64,000 nucleotides of DNA. Origin: Lineus longissimus (lineage: Eukaryota; Nemertea; Pilidiophora; Heteronemertea; Lineidae). Where the stretch lies: contig NC_088315.1 in assembly GCF_910592395.1 (NCBI RefSeq), positions 17,651,808-17,715,807 on the forward strand, given 5' to 3'. The position numbers and the translations under genes are program-made. Of this stretch, positions 18,159 through 26,689 are shown piece after piece (the first letter of the stretch is position 1; the number at the start of each line of letters is the position of its first letter). The notes below the pieces were generated by a model that was not told where the DNA came from, did no database searches, and was given only the letters and a program-made list of their open reading frames with translations.

Positions 18159-21005
18159 TCAAGCGAAGTTTGAATCGCTGTAATCTATGTAGCCTTCATA
18201 ATACATTCCAAATGGTAACGTTCTTATTCCATCTTCAAGTATGAACCTCTTATCATCAAAAGGACTGAGGCTTTTTTTGTCAACTTCTTCCAAATAGATT
18301 TGGTGTTTATCTGATCTTAAGTGTCTCATCTTGTGGTAAAATGACATACTCTTTTCAAGACAATCAACATAGTCATCAAATGAGATATCTCTCTTTACTA
18401 CATTCTTGGCAATACCCTTTAATTTCTTAGAATCGTAATCTTTTGTCGAGCCTTGCTCTCCAGACATAGTCTTGGTCCTGTAAGCGTACATCTTACTTCT
18501 CAGGGCAATGAATTCAGTCATCTCGACTCCTCCTAACTCATCCTTGAAATAACCTGGCACCTTCTTCTTACTGGTGTCATAGAGTGGATGATCTTTTGGA
18601 TAATTACTGAAGTCAAAATAGTGTTTCAACTCCTTTAAGTCTTTAGTTAAGTCATCAGTATTAATGTTAAGTACAAAGGAATCTGTATCTAGATACAGTA
18701 GTTCAATATTTTTCTCACCAAAGTACGGTTGAAGAACTTCATAATAGAATTCATACATTAATAATTTAGACAATTCAAGTACTGAAGCTCCTATGTAGAT
18801 TGGTTTGTTGAATTTCATTGATGTTTTCCTCATGCTAATAGCAGCATTCTGTTCGTCAAATACGCATATCGATGAAAACCTGGGATTGGCCATTACACTC
18901 CTGACTCTCTCCCCGTCCGTTACCAATTCTATTTCCACCCTGTTCCTTACATTCTCACAAGTCTTTCCGTAGAAAGCATTATTCATGAGCTTGAAATAGT
19001 CTTTCTCAAAATCAGTCTTAGAATCCATACGTCTTTTAGTATTAAAATCAATGTATGGTGCTAACCACTTTGATTGTTTAAAACATATCACCGAATGAAC
19101 CCTCTTAAGTACCATTCCGTGCTTGAGGTAAAATTGTAGCATTCTGTAATGCACTATGTAATTAGTTTTATCTTTTTGTGTTAGTATTAGTTTCTCTACA
19201 TTTGATCTTTTATCATCGCCCAGTAACTCTCTCTGGTAAGGACTTAATTCATCATCTTCAATAAAGAGAGATTCGGGACAGAATGGAAAGTTCCTTGACA
19301 TAAATTTAATATTTCCTGGATACTCCAAATCCACCTCTAAGAAGTAGCCTACTTCACTATCACTTGGAATTGCCATAATCTGCTCTTTACTAATAACATT
19401 CATGTTAAGTGGATCAATATCTATCATTTCAAAACTACCATAGGGTTGAGGTTCCATCATGGACCAGCCATAGAGATTATTTGCGTCTACGTAGAGTAGT
19501 TTGTGGTGTTCATCTGCCTTGACATGTCTTGTTCCCATAACACCCGAAATTCCACCTCGTATTGCTTTCTCAAAAGTAAGTAAGATGTTGGTATCAGTCA
19601 GTAGTTCTAGGTTTATTCCTGTGTACTTCAAACCAGCTTGCCAGGTTAGGCCTGGTGCCGAGTAACAGTGACATGGATCTATCTGAAAATAGTTCAAATT
19701 GACATCCCTGAATTTCTCAAATAAATCAGCTAAAAGGATCACATCAGTTTTGAGGTAGAGGTCAATGAACTCACCGAGATTCCTGATCTTGAAATGATCC
19801 CATATTACCTTAGCCTCATCATAGGCAGAATCAGGTGCCATTTCATTTTTCAATTCGTCAAAAAACATAGACTTTTCTAGGTAAGTGACATTGTAGCTTT
19901 CATGTGATGTGTAAAAAGAGTAAGGTACTGAACCCTTCTTCCTCAATAGTTTAAAATCAATGGTATTTGGGAACTTCTGTCTCGTAATTTTAAAGTCATC
20001 ATCCAGCATTGATTTGGTTATGTTGTCTAAACTGGACTGCATGAATCTGTACGAGTCCAAAAACCTGAAACAACCGAACTGAAATGAGATGTATTCCTCT
20101 GCTGTTTTGGCAAGTAATTTCAGTTTCTTGTACTTCGGTAGTTTAGTCATTAAGTCTTTGATAAACAGGTGTGAATCATAATTACTAAGATTGTGAAAAA
20201 ATACTGGAACGAACATGGCTTTATTTTCATTCAAATTGCATGAGCTGTGAGCAGCACCTCGATATCTACCACTGTAGTGATCGTGATCCTTGACCTTGTC
20301 ATATCCTAAAGGTTGATTACAGTAATAACATTGTGTTTCTAATTGATATCTCTGCCAGTCGGACTTCGTCCTGAGAGCAGAGCTCGAGTCTTCATCTGTC
20401 ATTGTTAGAGGAAAGTTACAGTTCAATAAATTAGAGAATTGTTCTTCCAGCCTGATTAACCAGTTACAGAACACATCTACAACATCAGCACCCCTGTGAG
20501 ACACATACTGGCTACTGTAAAGTTGTGGGTAGTCTGAGTGAACATAAACACCAACAGCTGATGCATGTTGTTTGAATAGCTTTTTAGTGGTAACAGTGGT
20601 ATCTGTCTGAGTTGTGTTATCATTGACTGTTGTGCTTATCGCTTCGAAATCAGCATAGATTACAAAGGGAACTCTATTTTTAAATGAATATTTTTCAAAT
20701 TTAAGCTGTGACCATTTACTGTTAGGTGGAGGCAGACTGATCTTACAGTAATCGTGTTCTCCACATTTCTTTTTATGATTGTCTAGTGTAGACTTCCTGT
20801 AAAAGTAATTCATGCATCTCCTGCAAAGATACACTCTATGAGCGAGTGACCTGAAGAAAAGATTGATGTCTTTTATGTACATGAAATGGTCCTTGAAATA
20901 AAGCATATCAATGACATCATCATCGTCATAATTCTTGGACAGGTAGAGAGGTTCTAGTTTTGCAGCATAAATGCTTTTAGCCCATTCGTTCTCTAACTTG
21001 AACAC
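18159..21005 (-). CDS. Polinton B-family DNA polymerase (protein-primed type), main frame
   Basis: 948 codons replicating the element's DNA. Exonuclease motifs: Exo I Asp119/Glu121 in FVIYADFEAI, Exo II HNLSNYDSHL (272-280), Exo III Tyr417/Asp421 in YLKTDVILLADLF. Polymerase motifs: A with Asp507 in YVDANNLYGWS, B in KLMNNAFYGKT (672-682), C in YLDTDS (771-776). Two Cys/His inserts are present: CRRC...H...C at 61-81, and an HNH-like CYYC...DHDH...C at 227-256 that is common in Polinton polymerases. All catalytic residues are present. The annotated first codon is GTG; the frame stays open upstream toward a zinc-finger segment in another frame, so the true start is at 21,351. Confidence 0.92.
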   Translation of the reverse strand: MFKLENEWAKSIYAAKLEPLYLSKNYDDDDVIDMLYFKDHFMYIKDINLFFRSLAHRVYLCRRCMNYFYRKSTLDNHKKKCGEHDYCKISLPPPNSKWSQLKFEKYSFKNRVPFVIYADFEAISTTVNDNTTQTDTTVTTKKLFKQHASAVGVYVHSDYPQLYSSQYVSHRGADVVDVFCNWLIRLEEQFSNLLNCNFPLTMTDEDSSSALRTKSDWQRYQLETQCYYCNQPLGYDKVKDHDHYSGRYRGAAHSSCNLNENKAMFVPVFFHNLSNYDSHLFIKDLMTKLPKYKKLKLLAKTAEEYISFQFGCFRFLDSYRFMQSSLDNITKSMLDDDFKITRQKFPNTIDFKLLRKKGSVPYSFYTSHESYNVTYLEKSMFFDELKNEMAPDSAYDEAKVIWDHFKIRNLGEFIDLYLKTDVILLADLFEKFRDVNLNYFQIDPCHCYSAPGLTWQAGLKYTGINLELLTDTNILLTFEKAIRGGISGVMGTRHVKADEHHKLLYVDANNLYGWSMMEPQPYGSFEMIDIDPLNMNVISKEQIMAIPSDSEVGYFLEVDLEYPGNIKFMSRNFPFCPESLFIEDDELSPYQRELLGDDKRSNVEKLILTQKDKTNYIVHYRMLQFYLKHGMVLKRVHSVICFKQSKWLAPYIDFNTKRRMDSKTDFEKDYFKLMNNAFYGKTCENVRNRVEIELVTDGERVRSVMANPRFSSICVFDEQNAAISMRKTSMKFNKPIYIGASVLELSKLLMYEFYYEVLQPYFGEKNIELLYLDTDSFVLNINTDDLTKDLKELKHYFDFSNYPKDHPLYDTSKKKVPGYFKDELGGVEMTEFIALRSKMYAYRTKTMSGEQGSTKDYDSKKLKGIAKNVVKRDISFDDYVDCLEKSMSFYHKMRHLRSDKHQIYLEEVDKKSLSPFDDKRFILEDGIRTLPFGMYYEGYIDYSDSNFA

Positions 21006-21036
21006 ATTAATTTTGAGATTATTATCACTCTCTATC

Positions 21037-21351
21037 TTAGGGATATCCTTTTGAATACATACAGGAAATGAGTCTATTTTGATAACTAATGGTGACTACA
21101 GGCTTGCCAAATTGTTTTACTATTTCTACTCCACTCACTTTCTTTATGCCATCTAGCTCATTTGCCTCAAATGCAAGTTTCTTATCCATACTTTTAGTGA
21201 TCAGTGATGGGGCTCGGGGTTGAGCAATAGGGACATAATCCGGATTGAATTTGGTCAGGTGACCTTTGGTTCTCCTGTGAATGGCCATATTATTGTATGA
21301 TATGTACTTGTCACATGTAGTGCAAAGTATTTTCTGATTCTTATCAGTCAT
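21037..21351 (-). pseudogene. N-terminal zinc-finger segment of the Polinton polymerase, shifted frame
   Basis: 104 codons, starting at an ATG in AATAGAATGAC. A C2H2-like finger (CTTCDKYISYNNMAIHRRTKGH, residues 10-31) is followed by a linker. The frame stops at 21,037. The polymerase frame is open across this point and its sequence upstream of 21,005 is coding-like, so the two belong together with a single-base frameshift near 21,075. Polinton polymerases commonly have such an N-terminal zinc finger. A separate small gene is possible but less likely. Confidence 0.65.
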
Positions 21352-21408
21352 TCTATTTTATTAGACTAAAATTTATCAAATTCGATAAATCTCTTGAATT
21401 AAATAGAA

Positions 21409-21951
21409 ATGGACTTCATAATCAGTGAACAAGAATGTAATGAAGCCAAATTTGAGTACTACTTAACAGACCAATTAGACATAAAATCCATTACTTTGAA
21501 ATCGATAACCTTTTACAATTCATGGTGGACAGGTGATTTTCTACCAGAGCGAGTCAGGATTTTCTCATTTCTAGTCGAAATAACCAGAATTACAACAAAT
21601 GAGCCCTTAGATAAACAATTATGGTGTATGGATGAATTTAGGACATTATTTGCTCCTGGACGTGAAACAGATACACTTGAAAAGGAAGTCATGAAAGTTT
21701 GCGAACGGCATTTGGAAAATGAATCTACCACAACTAAAGACACCATTACTAAATACACATTTCCATACTCTCGACATTTTAGTTTAAGTGAGTTTTGTGA
21801 GGTATGGCAAAAATACATAAAAGAAATTGGAATTAGCCATGTGAAAATTTACTGTGATAACAATAATTACATAACCCTTGAACTTACAGAGGATAAAGAG
21901 TACCCTCTGAAAGTAGACAAGTTAGATAAAAATGAAAAAAATCAAGATTGA
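21409..21951 (+). CDS. Second penton-like protein, N-terminal frame
   Basis: 180 codons, start in TAGAAATGG, divergent from the polymerase with 57 bases between starts. The order of elements parallels the N-terminal part of the penton-like gene at 13,297: a short acidic start, then ITLKSITFYNSWW, an IFSFLVEI strand, a helix with FSLSEFCEVWQKYI and strands ending in YITLEL. The frame ends just inside the next frame (overlap 21,932-21,951), at an A7 run in GAAAAAAATC. I infer one gene split by a single-base frameshift. Confidence 0.5.
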   Translation: MDFIISEQECNEAKFEYYLTDQLDIKSITLKSITFYNSWWTGDFLPERVRIFSFLVEITRITTNEPLDKQLWCMDEFRTLFAPGRETDTLEKEVMKVCERHLENESTTTKDTITKYTFPYSRHFSLSEFCEVWQKYIKEIGISHVKIYCDNNNYITLELTEDKEYPLKVDKLDKNEKNQD

Positions 21952-22414
21952 GAGAAACACAGAAGGTTTTCAAATAAGCAAAACCATAAGAGAGGTGATA
22001 GAAAAACAGCTCACAGTGGTGAATGAGTGGTTTGGCTTTAAGAAAACTAAATTCACCAAGAAAGGAAAATACTACTCCACAAGACCACTCAACTTTTACA
22101 GGAAATATCTATTCCTGCAAGCTAATTTGGTTGACAAAGCTAAGACTCTCTACAACAATAAACCATCTGACATTTTCTGCATCATACCTGTAGAAGATGG
22201 TGACCAAATAAAAATGCAGCAATACGAACCGAATTGTAAGAAAACGATAAATAAGTGTACTAATCACATAAAATTCGAAATCACTGATGAGAATGGTAAG
22301 CTAGTTAATTTCAGAGGAACAGAGGTTTCTTTAGAGTTAAGAATAGAGTTAAACTCTTGTGGTGAAGACAAGCACCTCGGACCACCTGATGAGATCATTC
22401 CATTAAAGGAATAG
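21932..22414 (+). CDS. Second penton-like protein, C-terminal frame
   Basis: 160 codons. Strand-rich, with LFLQANLVDKAKTLYNNKPSD and IKFEITDENGKLVNFRG. These line up with HFVFHCDII and NIRLTDEKGDIIDLNG in the first penton-like gene, so the two loci look paralogous. The ATG at 21,932 lies within the A-rich frameshift site and may not be a real start. The 3' end overlaps the convergent membrane-protein gene by 20 bases. Confidence 0.6.
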   Translation: MKKIKIERNTEGFQISKTIREVIEKQLTVVNEWFGFKKTKFTKKGKYYSTRPLNFYRKYLFLQANLVDKAKTLYNNKPSDIFCIIPVEDGDQIKMQQYEPNCKKTINKCTNHIKFEITDENGKLVNFRGTEVSLELRIELNSCGEDKHLGPPDEIIPLKE

Positions 22415-22853
22415 TACATTTCTTCTCTTTAACTACAGGTTTAACAAGAGGGCTAATTGACCCCTTCCTGAGTGATCCCTTCATGACTGCTTCATTCAAG
22501 CCTGATCGCTGCTCTTTACTTACTTTTTTAGGAAGTTTCTTAAACATGATAAATGTTGCTAAAATAATTGCACCTAAACCTACATAGACATAGGTATTAC
22601 TGGTAGATTCATGCAGTGATACATCAGTATTTTGAGATTGTGGTTCTTCTTCCTCTACTTCTTCTTCCTCCTTTTCCACAACTCTGTTGTTTGGTGAGGA
22701 GTACTGTACTTTAAATGTCGTCTTATCCTTTTTTATCCTCTTAAATTCCTGAGATCTTCTACCCAGTTCTCTAGACCATGCTAATTGTTTCTCTGATCGA
22801 GGTTTCTTAGACACTGAAACTTTAGTAGTATCAGTTACAGTTTCAAGTTCCAT
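22395..22853 (-). CDS. Polinton single-pass membrane protein with basic and acidic blocks
   Basis: 152 residues. A basic N-terminal region contains KQLAWSRELGRRSQEFKRIKK (an arginine/lysine motif recurrent in Polinton accessory proteins). It is followed by an acidic run (about 60-70, VEKEEEEVEEEEP), a transmembrane helix (about 88-105, YVYVGLGAIILATFIMF) and a basic tail. Role unknown; a virion membrane or DNA-binding protein is plausible. The start is in GATAAATGG. It is first of a minus-strand set when read from its end toward 26,375. Confidence 0.55.
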   Translation of the reverse strand: MELETVTDTTKVSVSKKPRSEKQLAWSRELGRRSQEFKRIKKDKTTFKVQYSSPNNRVVEKEEEEVEEEEPQSQNTDVSLHESTSNTYVYVGLGAIILATFIMFKKLPKKVSKEQRSGLNEAVMKGSLRKGSISPLVKPVVKEKKCTIPLME

Positions 22854-22901
22854 TTATCTTGGCCGAATAAATTCGAACTATGATCTCATGACCAGGTTAA
22901 T

Positions 22902-23744
22902 TTAGTCTTCTTTATCATCACTACCTGTGATATCTAGACTTTCATCTATTGGTTTGTCACATTCAGAGACAGTCATATTTGGTGTATTCATATTTGGTGT
23001 ATTCATACCCGATGTATTCATTGATGATTCCTCATGACAATGTCCTAAAGTAATAAGTGTTGTTGAAGCAAGTGCCGTCAATGCTCCCATTTTGATACTA
23101 AACCATCCAAGCCATTTGTCAAGTTCATTGGTAACGATGTAATCATTTCTGAGGTCATGGTAAAGATCATCCTCGTCATCTATTGGTAATAACCACCTTG
23201 ATAATTTAGTGTAAGCTTTAAGTACTGTCTTACCCAAAGAATCATTAAGTCTGGCAGCCATCTTTGTCTGGTAGATTCTGTGGTGTTTTAAGAGTTCCTT
23301 TTCTGTCATATTATCTAAGTCATTTAAAGTTAGTTGTTTATTAAGTAAATACTTGCTTTTCCCAGTTGCAACTAAAATTTCTAAGTCTTGTTTGGCTTTA
23401 AGGCCACTATCAGTCAAATAGTTCAAATTTTGTTGATTGCTACTTGAACCTTGTTGATTGCTAGTCAATTCTAGTTGCCAACTAGAATTGACTATTCCTT
23501 GACTAGGAGTAACTAAATTTGAACTATTCAACTGCTTGTTTGAAACTTGTTGATTTGTAGTGCAGTTCTGTTGAAAGTTAGTACTGTTCTGTTGGTAACT
23601 ACCAGTGTTCTGTTGGTTAGAAGCCCCGACTCGAGCTATGCTCTCAGGACTGCGTCCGACTGGGTTTTGATTGATAACACCAATATGTTTCATTTGTTGC
23701 TCAATTACAGATGATGTCTGACTATTCATTTGCTGACTGTTCAT
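22902..23744 (-). CDS. Gln/Asn-rich protein with conserved helical C-terminal half
   Basis: 280 residues. Residues 1-110 are rich in QQN/NSS repeats, resembling a low-complexity or prion-like segment. A helical region with LDNMTEKELLKHHRIYQ follows, then LLPIDDEDDLYHDL and ELDKWLGWFSIKMGALTALAS, a weakly hydrophobic stretch near residues 220-235. The C-terminus carries MNTPNMNTPNM repeats and an acidic end. The conserved half resembles recurrent Polinton proteins of unknown role. Start in TTTTAAATG. Confidence 0.55.
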   Translation of the reverse strand: MNSQQMNSQTSSVIEQQMKHIGVINQNPVGRSPESIARVGASNQQNTGSYQQNSTNFQQNCTTNQQVSNKQLNSSNLVTPSQGIVNSSWQLELTSNQQGSSSNQQNLNYLTDSGLKAKQDLEILVATGKSKYLLNKQLTLNDLDNMTEKELLKHHRIYQTKMAARLNDSLGKTVLKAYTKLSRWLLPIDDEDDLYHDLRNDYIVTNELDKWLGWFSIKMGALTALASTTLITLGHCHEESSMNTSGMNTPNMNTPNMTVSECDKPIDESLDITGSDDKED

Positions 23745-23767
23745 TTAAAATAATAGAAAAATGAGTG

Positions 23768-24253
23768 TTAAGTGCAAAATGCTGTTTTCACAAGTTTTTT
23801 GCACTTAACACTAGCTGGTGCTAACTTAATACTACTGATGCAGTTAATGTCTCGACCTGCACTAGCACTCAATAAAACGTCAAACTGCTTGTCAATATCC
23901 TGGTCATATTCCTTCTCAACCTTGTAATTCTGGAAGAAAATACTTTGAGTGAAATCATACCATAATCTCTCCAAATCATTAACTCGCTCCTTGTTGGTTA
24001 AAAAAGGTCTAAATATTACATAATCAATTTTCATCGTTTTAAAGGCTTGGTGTAAAAATACCTTGTAGTTAATTGTGACCTTCACACCACAGTAATGCAG
24101 AAATCTAAGGAAAGCATAGTACACTAGTCTAAGGTCAGTGATATTCTCATCTGTTAATTGGGGTTTACCAATAGCCCTGTTGATAAATTCAATGGCAAGA
24201 AAGAAACCAGTCATATTCCTCACAGTGAAATGCAACAAGTATGGCCTCGCCAT
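23768..24253 (-). CDS. Unassigned Polinton protein, 161 residues
   Basis: The protein is soluble-looking and mostly helical, with FHLT/HFTVRNMTGFFLAIEF near the start and no recognisable active site. I searched it by eye for the His-Asp-Cys pattern of the Ulp1/adenain protease that most Polintons carry and did not find it. It sits 23 bases from the Gln/Asn-rich gene and 54 bases from the acidic gene in a same-strand series. The start context (GGTTACATGG) differs from its neighbours. Confidence 0.5.
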   Translation of the reverse strand: MARPYLLHFTVRNMTGFFLAIEFINRAIGKPQLTDENITDLRLVYYAFLRFLHYCGVKVTINYKVFLHQAFKTMKIDYVIFRPFLTNKERVNDLERLWYDFTQSIFFQNYKVEKEYDQDIDKQFDVLLSASAGRDINCISSIKLAPASVKCKKLVKTAFCT

Positions 24254-24307
24254 GTAACCCCTTTTCCCGTAACTTAGAGGGGAGAGTGTTAATACCCATT
24301 TTTAAAG

Positions 24308-24928
24308 CTAAGTGGACTGTACTTTCATATCTCTTCTGTGACTTGAAAAGTAGCACTGTAAATACACTTCCACAAAGTCCTTTAAATATTTGAGAACCGA
24401 TTCAGACAGATGTCTCCATCCAAGCTTTCTAAGAATAATGTCAAAATAGCGAATCTTGTTGTCAATATTGATCTCAAGAGTCTTAAAATCATCATCATAA
24501 CTGGTTGCATTACAAACAATGCAGAATTGATACTTCACAGTTTTCTTTTGTGGTTCTGTAAAGTTTGCGAGTTCTTCAATTGTTGGTAAGAAGTAAGGAT
24601 CGCTGTTGTACAAATAAATACGTGATGCTAGATTACTCAGTTTGTTAGGGTCATATTTCCATTTTGTTTCTTCCAATGCTTTTGCAAGTTTATCCTCTTT
24701 AAATAGTAGCCAGTACTTCTCTTGCTCTAGTTGCGGATCAATACCTCTTATTCTATCTGGAGTTGGAGTGAATGAAGTTTCAGTAGTAAGATTTGTATTA
24801 CCTGTGTTGTATGTTGTGCCGTCATCTTGTAAAATTCTATGATTTCTCCAATCAGGAAGATCATCATCATCAGGATCGAAATTAGATTCGTAATCATCCA
24901 TTTCATAATCTTCACCTCCTTCAGCCAT
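24308..24928 (-). CDS. Unassigned Polinton protein with acidic N-terminus
   Basis: 206 residues. The first 30 residues are strongly acidic (DYEMDDYESNFDPDDDDLPDW). A Thr/Asn-rich linker and a helical C-terminal domain with two close cysteines (QFCIVCNATSYDDDF) and KLGWRHLSESVLKYLKDF follow. No family recognised. The stop is followed by a 54-base gap and the ATG is 10 bases from the preceding stop, as expected for the compact minus-strand series. Confidence 0.5.
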   Translation of the reverse strand: MAEGGEDYEMDDYESNFDPDDDDLPDWRNHRILQDDGTTYNTGNTNLTTETSFTPTPDRIRGIDPQLEQEKYWLLFKEDKLAKALEETKWKYDPNKLSNLASRIYLYNSDPYFLPTIEELANFTEPQKKTVKYQFCIVCNATSYDDDFKTLEINIDNKIRYFDIILRKLGWRHLSESVLKYLKDFVEVYLQCYFSSHRRDMKVQST

Positions 24929-24938
24929 AATTACTTAT

Positions 24939-26375
24939 TTATCTAACCATAAAAACAATCAATGTACCAACAACTGAGTAAAGCATGAATTTAATTGTTT
25001 CATGAGTATCATCCTCCCTCTCAACTTTGGTGTCCCGTTTAGTAGTAGGAGTATTCTTTGATGTTTCAGTTGTTTTTGGTGAATCAACATTACTCTTTGG
25101 TGTATGACTGGTCTTGACAGTATCAACACTACTCTTAACTCTTATTTTCTTAGAACTATTTCCTTCCATCAGTGGTGGTGGTAAGGTCTTTTTGTGGTTA
25201 ATGTCATTCTTACCAGGTTTAGCATTTTTTGGTGCTATTAAAATGTTATTATTGTAGTTATCCAGCTTACCAATAACGAGTACCATATTTGACCCTATGA
25301 CATACAATCTTGGTGCTATTACATAATCTAGTCTTGTATGAGTGTCACTCACTGCTTTTTGGTATCTTTGAATTGAAGTGGGAATATCAGGATGTTGATT
25401 AATCGAGTCCTTTAATAGTTTGTTAAATTCCTTCTGAGCATCCAATTCTGTACCCGGTACTCCAATTATTGGTGTTCTGGTCAACGCCTGAGCACCCAGA
25501 ATACAGTAAACATATGTTCTTATTGTGTCATTCAACCTCTCTATTCCAGGATTAGAGAAACAATTTGATTTAAATATCATGAATTGTTGATAGGTTTGAC
25601 ATTCATTTTGTGTAATTACATCAAATACATTCTTGTGTCTCCTGACATGATCCTTGATGAAAATATCTGGATATTTGAAATTAGCCATTCCAGCATCCCA
25701 GTCTTTACTGAACATCGGTGGCATTCTATTTTCATGAACTTGCATGAGGAAGAAATTGATTTTAGAATCATTGATGTAATATCCGGGATCAGTTATGTTC
25801 GGGTTGTAATCCGATACACTCCATGACCTCCAACCACCGTTATTTTCAAACACTGAGAAATCATATTCGTCTTTTAAACCAAATTCACTCAATAACCCTC
25901 CTAGTTTCCTACGGTTAATGTTATTGTTTGTCTCATTGAAATCACTTTCACCTGGAATTGGTATCTCTAGATTCTTCATGATCTTCAATATTTGATAGTA
26001 AACATGAAATCTGTAAATTGACCTTATCAATGGGTCACTGTGATTCAAGTTATCATCTATTGAAATACCACAACCGGTAGTAGCAAACCAAACAGCCATG
26101 TTAAATTGGTTCTGGTAAAACGATAATGGATTCTTTTCCAGTCGCAGACAGTCTTTCTTATTTTTCAGGCTCAAAAACCCAGGTGTTATCTTAGTTTCTT
26201 GTAGTCTGAAGAAATTGTTACTGGTAACAGTTACTTCTAAATTAAAGAAGTCATAGGTGAAGTTACTTTTATGTTGAGTTGCTATTGGATAATACTTTAT
26301 TACTCCAGAAGCTGATGAATAATTATGTTTGGTTTTAACTTCAGTTTTGGATAATGAAGACAGTAAAAAGGCCAT
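24939..26375 (-). CDS. Large conserved Polinton protein with C-terminal membrane anchor
   Basis: 478 residues, first gene from the right terminus; its ATG (in AAATAAATGG) lies about 33 bases inside the terminal repeat. The body contains FFNLEVTVTSNNFFRLQET, a GCGISI segment, FENNGGWRSWSV and INFFLMQVHENRMPP, a set I associate with a widespread Polinton protein of unknown function. A Thr/Lys/Ser-rich stalk (about 400-455) and a final hydrophobic helix (FMLYSVVGTLIVFMV) suggest anchoring in a membrane. A virion surface or internal-membrane role is inference. Confidence 0.65.
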   Translation of the reverse strand: MAFLLSSLSKTEVKTKHNYSSASGVIKYYPIATQHKSNFTYDFFNLEVTVTSNNFFRLQETKITPGFLSLKNKKDCLRLEKNPLSFYQNQFNMAVWFATTGCGISIDDNLNHSDPLIRSIYRFHVYYQILKIMKNLEIPIPGESDFNETNNNINRRKLGGLLSEFGLKDEYDFSVFENNGGWRSWSVSDYNPNITDPGYYINDSKINFFLMQVHENRMPPMFSKDWDAGMANFKYPDIFIKDHVRRHKNVFDVITQNECQTYQQFMIFKSNCFSNPGIERLNDTIRTYVYCILGAQALTRTPIIGVPGTELDAQKEFNKLLKDSINQHPDIPTSIQRYQKAVSDTHTRLDYVIAPRLYVIGSNMVLVIGKLDNYNNNILIAPKNAKPGKNDINHKKTLPPPLMEGNSSKKIRVKSSVDTVKTSHTPKSNVDSPKTTETSKNTPTTKRDTKVEREDDTHETIKFMLYSVVGTLIVFMVR

Positions 26376-26408
26376 TTATTTTAAGGAAATAACCCATTGA
26401 CTACCAGT

Positions 26409-26559
26409 GTATTCCCTAAGAATGATAATAATGGGGTGGCTGGTTCTTAGGGGTTTCTAGGTTATTTTGAGGCTAATTTGAGACAAAAGGCCTGTAAGGG
26501 CTTTGGTCAAAAGGGCTTCAAAATACCTAGGATTCCTATCACCCCATTATTATCATTCT
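26409..26559 (-). repeat. Right terminal inverted repeat of Polinton
   Basis: Reverse complement of 9744-9894 with a single difference (AATAACCTAG for AATAGCCTAG in the same orientation). It keeps the internal 20-bp inverted pair, and ends ...ATCATTCT next to CAAGTA. Confidence 0.95.
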
Positions 26560-26565
26560 CAAGTA
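26560..26565. repeat. Target site duplication CAAGTA, right of Polinton
   Basis: Identical to 9738-9743 and directly adjacent to the terminal repeat. Confidence 0.9.
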
Positions 26566-26574
26566 GCTTCTGGA

Positions 26575-26660
26575 GTGACTCAACCACTCTCTTGATTACA
26601 GCGGCCGCCTCAGCGCCACCACGCGGGGCCTAATGGTATTAGGCTAAGTAGCTTTGCGCG
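26575..26660. repeat. Fragment of a dispersed repeat (also inside the MULE at 2190-2290)
   Basis: Contains CAGCGCCACCACGCGGGGCC and TAATGGTATTAGGCTAA, matched in reverse orientation near 2195-2285. Identity of the parent repeat is unknown. Confidence 0.5.
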
Positions 26661-26689
26661 ATGTGCACCATTCTGGGAAAACTCAATGT

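Larger units (their letters stand above)
9744..26559. mobile_element. Complete Polinton/Maverick virus-like transposon, 16.8 kb
   Basis: Bounded by 151-bp terminal inverted repeats with 5'-AG ends and by a perfect 6-bp target duplication. It encodes the core Polinton set: protein-primed-type B-family polymerase, retroviral-type integrase with chromodomain, packaging ATPase, double-jelly-roll capsid protein and penton-like proteins, plus accessory genes. The coding region has no obvious introns and very short gaps. The family is known to be capsid-encoding, self-synthesising and integrated in animal genomes. Apparent frameshifts affect four genes; the remainder read through. A protease of the Ulp1/adenain type is not seen. 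Confidence 0.95.

Noticed and set aside
21946-21951. Canonical -1 ribosomal frameshift at the A7 run between the two frames of the second penton-like gene
   Set aside because: The downstream frame is +1 (or -2) relative to the upstream one, so a simple -1 slip would not reach it; a one-base indel is the simpler reading.
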